Of a DNA stretch of 8,794 nucleotides, positions 6,294 through 8,794 are shown piece after piece. Below the pieces are notes generated by a model that saw nothing but the letters and a program-made list of their open reading frames with translations, had not been told where the DNA came from and did not search any database. The DNA comes from Promethearchaeia archaeon (GTDB lineage Archaea > Asgardarchaeota > Lokiarchaeia > Sigyniarchaeales > SOKP01). Position 1 is the stretch's first letter. Each line of letters starts with the position of its first letter. The stretch lies in assembly GCA_029856295.1 (NCBI GenBank), contig JAHQWS010000068.1, forward strand, positions 1-8,794, read 5' to 3'. The translations under genes were made by a program, and so were the position numbers.

Positions 6294-6851
6294 TCAGTAA
6301 TCAAGGGAAAATGTTTTTTTAACCCAATTTTCAATATCCTTATTGGAATTGGTTCGGGGTTGTGCACCTTTATAAATATCTTGTTTTCGCTCTTCCTCCA
6401 TTTGTTTGGAAAGATCTCGTATTCCTGTAATATCGCCATTTTCAACTTGAATCTCAACTACCGTCTTAAATGCCATTGGCCGCTGAAATCCCATATGGAC
6501 ATACATTTGTTGAATGAATTCTTTTGCTAACAAAACTTTTCCTGTGAACTCAGTCTTAAGATTTAAGTTTTTATAACAATAGTCAAATAGAGAATTGCCC
6601 GTATCTTTTCCTGTTTGGGGTTCGATTCCATTAATCTTAGGGGGATTTTTTGTATTTACCAACATTCCATCTAAGATTAATCTGTCGTTAGTAAAGGTAT
6701 ATTTTATAACATATCCCCGCCAGCAGGCCGTACATCTAAAATAAGGTTTTATACCAAAATCTTCAGGTGTGTACAAATCCTTACCTTTAAACCCTATTAG
6801 GGAAAATTTTTCCCCGTTATATATAAATTCATCCGGGATCTGTGCTGTCGT
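6294..6851 (-). CDS. CTACW-motif protein of unknown function, apparent ACG start
   Basis: I do not know a function for this gene. The open frame runs from an ATG at 6923, but the first 24 codons overlap the end of the upstream regulator gene and look unselected. Conserved-looking sequence begins at TAQIPDEFIYNGEKFSL. Exactly there the frame has ACG (6849-6851), five bases after AGGAGGTG. I therefore place the start at this ACG, giving 185 residues. Features include a CxxC pair (C64 and C67 numbered from 6923, in CTACWRGY, possibly metal- or redox-active) and two strand-rich stretches (YVIKYTFTNDRLILDGMLVN and FTGKVLLAKEFI) that look like a repeated fold unit. A GFQRPM motif and a charged C-terminal helix (KQMEEERKQ) follow. 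There is no signal or membrane segment. It is the second gene of an operon with the TrmB-like regulator. Confidence 0.7.
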   Translation of the reverse strand, partial: TTAQIPDEFIYNGEKFSLIGFKGKDLYTPEDFGIKPYFRCTACWRGYVIKYTFTNDRLILDGMLVNTKNPPKINGIEPQTGKDTGNSLFDYCYKNLNLKTEFTGKVLLAKEFIQQMYVHMGFQRPMAFKTVVEIQVENGDITGIRDLSKQMEEERKQDIYKGAQPRTNSNKDIENWVKKTFSLDY

Positions 6852-6856
6852 AAAAA

Positions 6857-6864
6857 CACCTCCT
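6857..6864 (-). promoter_or_regulatory. Shine-Dalgarno that places the start of the CTACW gene
   Basis: The minus strand reads AGGAGGTG just after the regulator's TAG (6866-6868), followed by five T and then ACG. A site this strong should sit 5-9 bases before the true start. The ATG at 6923 lies some 60 bases upstream of it and has no comparable site. Confidence 0.7.
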
Positions 6865-6865
6865 C

Positions 6866-8155
6866 CTAATATAATTTCAAGATGATATCCATTATATTTT
6901 GAAATTTCTCTTCTGAGCCCCATATAACATAAATTACGTTATCGATTGGTATGGCAACCTCTTGTATTGCAACAACCCAATCATGACCAATATTGTTTGC
7001 TATTTCACTTCCCTCTTTAAACTTAAGAAATATTGATGCTCCTAGATATTCTTGGACTGTTGTATATTCGATCTTCATGTCTTCAAAACCTGGGATTACT
7101 CCATCATTACTTAATTTTTCAATCTGTTCTTCAATTTTATTATATACAAGGTCTAATTTATCTCGAACTCTTAATTCATCAATTATATCCTTATCATATT
7201 CAAAGAAAATAATCCCAAAATCCTTTTCAAGCCCCATTATGCCTAAAACATCAATATCAAAAACTTCTCTTCCTAACGACTGAGAATCTTTATAGCGTTT
7301 AGAGATATCTTCCCAACCATTACTAACGTATTCGTCTATTAAAAGTCTGAAACTTTTAAGGATTTTTATTTCTTCTTCCTTTTCCTTGATTATTTTATTT
7401 ACTAAGTCACCTATAGGTCTAGCAACATAGATTTGCGTACCTCTTGGAGTTTCTAATACTTTCTCAACCCAGTTTTTTTTTAAAAGACGTTCGATTATTC
7501 TATATATCGTAGTCCTTTTTATAAATAATTCTTTATCCAAATTGCCTACTGATTCTCCTTTTTCACCTTTATTTAGTAAAGCTAAGTAAACCTTTGCCTC
7601 ATCAGGACTTAAACCAAATTTCTGCAATCCTAATGTTTGTAGAATTTTTGTAGTATCAAATAAAAATTTGGTAGAAACTTCTTCTGTGAAAGGATCTTCT
7701 TTACCCAATGAAGTTTCCGGAGCCATAAAAGGTTCTTTTGTACTCATTAAACTTAATGCTCTTGAAGATAGAGTTATAACATCGATTAGTTGAACTAACT
7801 TATTATCTTCATCCAGAGAAATTTTACATATTATTTTTCTTTCCTCATCTTTAAATCCAATAATAACATCTCTTCGATTTAAAGAAAAAGCAATTAGCTT
7901 GTCAAAGGTATTTTGTATTACTCTATATACTACACCCATTATATGTATTGTTTTTTCTTTCTCAAAACCCCATATTGAATTAACATTTTCTATATCTTCA
8001 CTGATATCCCAATTTAATGTAGAATATACTATTCTACTCTCTTCTTCTATTTCTTCTATAATTGCTAAGGAATTTATATTTAAATTAGAGTTTTTAAAAG
8101 AATCTGCAATTTTTTCGTAGTTGGTCATATAGAGAGAAATTCTATTATATTTCAT
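6866..8155 (-). CDS. TrmB-family transcription regulator with N-terminal sensor-like domain
   Basis: This is a 429-residue DNA-binding regulator. A winged-helix TrmB domain lies at about residues 171-250 (LGLSPDEAKVYLALL ... IKRTTIYRIIERLLKKNWVEKV ... YVARP), followed by a charged coiled-coil-like helix (250-280) as in TrmB and other sugar or redox regulators. Residues 11-137 form an extra alpha/beta domain (SLAIIEEI, RIVYSTLNWDI, RDVIIGFKDEE) resembling roadblock/longin-type sensor folds common in Asgard archaea; that resemblance is tentative. The C-terminal 130 residues (ending AIPIDNVIYVIWGSEEKF) form a third, unrecognised domain that may bind a ligand. No helices or signal are present. 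The ATG at 8155 sits about 24 bases after a TATA-like element, fitting a leaderless transcript; M10 (8128) is an alternative. It is divergent from the aldehyde oxidoreductase, which it may control. Confidence 0.82.
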   Translation of the reverse strand: MKYNRISLYMTNYEKIADSFKNSNLNINSLAIIEEIEEESRIVYSTLNWDISEDIENVNSIWGFEKEKTIHIMGVVYRVIQNTFDKLIAFSLNRRDVIIGFKDEERKIICKISLDEDNKLVQLIDVITLSSRALSLMSTKEPFMAPETSLGKEDPFTEEVSTKFLFDTTKILQTLGLQKFGLSPDEAKVYLALLNKGEKGESVGNLDKELFIKRTTIYRIIERLLKKNWVEKVLETPRGTQIYVARPIGDLVNKIIKEKEEEIKILKSFRLLIDEYVSNGWEDISKRYKDSQSLGREVFDIDVLGIMGLEKDFGIIFFEYDKDIIDELRVRDKLDLVYNKIEEQIEKLSNDGVIPGFEDMKIEYTTVQEYLGASIFLKFKEGSEIANNIGHDWVVAIQEVAIPIDNVIYVIWGSEEKFQNIMDIILKLY

Positions 8156-8225
8156 ATTATCATTTCGTTATATAATTATAGTATAATTAAAAAAATAAAA
8201 TATTTTCAACTACTATTGTTAAATC
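8156..8225. promoter_or_regulatory. Divergent promoter region of the regulator and aldehyde oxidoreductase genes
   Basis: These 70 bases separate two divergent starts. For the minus-strand regulator a TATA-like ATAATTATATAACG lies about 24 bases upstream of its ATG. For the plus-strand gene AAAATATTTT lies 20-29 bases before its ATG. Both spacings suggest leaderless or nearly leaderless messages. The composition is almost pure AT, so exact boxes are uncertain. Confidence 0.45.
8173..8189. promoter_or_regulatory. 17-base palindrome, candidate operator
   Basis: TAATTATAGTATAATTA is a perfect inverted repeat with 8-base arms around one central G. It lies 18 bases from the regulator's ATG and 37 bases from the oxidoreductase's ATG, overlapping the regulator's TATA-like region. 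Dimeric winged-helix proteins bind such symmetrical sites, so it could be the TrmB-like protein's autoregulatory operator. AT-only palindromes also occur by chance. Confidence 0.4.
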
Positions 8226-8794
8226 ATGAGAATTGTTCGAATAAATGTTGAATCTGAAGAAAAACATAAGGAGGAAATAACCTCTGATTCAAAATATTTT
8301 TTACTCGGTGGACGAGGGTTAAGTTCTCAAATCATTTTTGATGAAGTTCCACCATTATGTGATCCTTTAGGTGATGAAAATAAACTAATTTTAGCTAATG
8401 GGTTACTTACAGGTAGTCCATTTCCTTGTTCTGCTCGCACATCCGTTGGTGCTAAGAGTCCCTTGACTAATGGGATAAAAGAAGCGAATGTTGGAGGACG
8501 CCCTTCCATAATGTTAGCCTCTCATGGAATTAGAGCATTAGTTTTAGAAGGAAAATCGTCAGAATTAAAATTTATCATTATTGATAAAGAGAGCGTAAAA
8601 TTCGAATCGGCTAAGGAATATATTGGAGTTGGAAATTATGATCTTCATAGAGAGTTGTATAAAAAATATGGATATAAGATAGGAATATACTCAATTGGTC
8701 CTGCTGGAGAACATTTAATGAAAGCTGCTACTGTTGCAACAAATGACTTAGAAGGATATCCAAGTCGACACGCGGCACGAGGAGGTTTAGGTGC
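8226..8794 (+). CDS. Aldehyde:ferredoxin oxidoreductase family protein (tungsten), 3' end outside window
   Basis: This is the N-terminal 189 residues of a tungsten-pterin oxidoreductase of the AOR family. Such enzymes oxidise aldehydes to carboxylates with ferredoxin as acceptor, or act on related substrates. Visible landmarks are GGRGLSSQI (28-36), DPLGDENKLILANGLLTG (46-63), SARTSVGAKSPLTNG (69-83), ANVGG (87-91), YSIGPAGEHLMKAA (155-168) and SRHAARGGLGA at the window edge. R71, N88 and G90 keep the spacing of Pyrococcus AOR residues R76, N93 and G95, which hold the pterin phosphates and bridging Mg. The [4Fe-4S] cysteines and the proton-donor region lie beyond the window, so the subfamily cannot be set. 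The ATG at 8226 gives the usual short lead (MRIVRINVESEE) and has no Shine-Dalgarno. There is no signal peptide, so it is cytoplasmic. It is divergent from the TrmB-like regulator. Confidence 0.93.
   Translation, partial: MRIVRINVESEEKHKEEITSDSKYFLLGGRGLSSQIIFDEVPPLCDPLGDENKLILANGLLTGSPFPCSARTSVGAKSPLTNGIKEANVGGRPSIMLASHGIRALVLEGKSSELKFIIIDKESVKFESAKEYIGVGNYDLHRELYKKYGYKIGIYSIGPAGEHLMKAATVATNDLEGYPSRHAARGGLG

Noticed and set aside
6993..7283. Plus-strand open frame of 96 codons within the regulator gene
   Set aside because: Antisense shadow rich in Ser and Ile, produced by the regulator's own codon pattern; the same applies to 7899-8120.
8327..8509. Minus-strand open frame of 60 codons
   Set aside because: Antisense to the conserved pterin-binding region of the aldehyde oxidoreductase.
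1..8794. CRISPR arrays, tRNA or rRNA genes, insertion sequences, transposases and attachment sites
   Set aside because: I looked for spaced direct repeats, cloverleaf-like segments with the T-loop consensus, and transposase or integrase motifs, and saw none.

Overview
The window looks archaeal and most likely comes from an Asgard (Lokiarchaeota/Promethearchaeota-like) genome, probably a metagenomic contig. The reasons are strong AT richness, archaeal TATA-like promoters with short or no leaders, oligo-T terminators, a TrmB-type transcription regulator, a tungsten aldehyde:ferredoxin oxidoreductase, and a seven-helix-type membrane protein of a kind I associate with Lokiarchaeota. The lineage is an inference; no rRNA or marker gene is present.

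Layout. (1) 1-1223: a cation diffusion facilitator (CDF) on the minus strand and a DUF457/YdjM-like membrane hydrolase on the plus strand meet head-to-head near 429-446. Both lack their N-terminal coding part, so the start regions and divergent promoters are missing. (2) 1294-1455: a 53-residue single-helix protein on the minus strand. (3) 1543-2136: a soluble HD-domain phosphohydrolase on the plus strand. (4) 2170-5009: a minus-strand two-gene operon for a cytoplasmic molybdopterin oxidoreductase and its four-cluster ferredoxin subunit. The genes overlap by 4 bases, there is a strong Shine-Dalgarno before the second, and the composition is visibly less AT-rich than its surroundings. (5) 5163-5333: a 56-residue highly charged protein on the plus strand. 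(6) 5453-6160: a minus-strand multi-helix membrane protein interrupted by an in-frame amber codon. (7) 6294-8155: a minus-strand pair, a TrmB-family regulator with an extra N-terminal sensor-like domain followed by a CTACW-motif protein of unknown function. The second gene has a strong Shine-Dalgarno but an ACG where the start codon should be. It ends in an 11-T terminator. (8) 8226-8794: the start of an aldehyde:ferredoxin oxidoreductase, divergent from the regulator and cut by the window end.

How the genes may work together: two separate tungsten/molybdenum-pterin enzymes sit in the window, both apparently cytoplasmic and able to pass electrons through Fe-S clusters. The TrmB regulator shares a 70-base divergent promoter with the aldehyde oxidoreductase. 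That region holds a 17-base palindrome that could be its operator, so the regulator plausibly controls itself, the CTACW protein and the oxidoreductase. I see no complete new multi-gene defence or metabolic system. The most interesting signals are several apparently damaged or unusually initiated genes and the undescribed regulator/CTACW/oxidoreductase locus.
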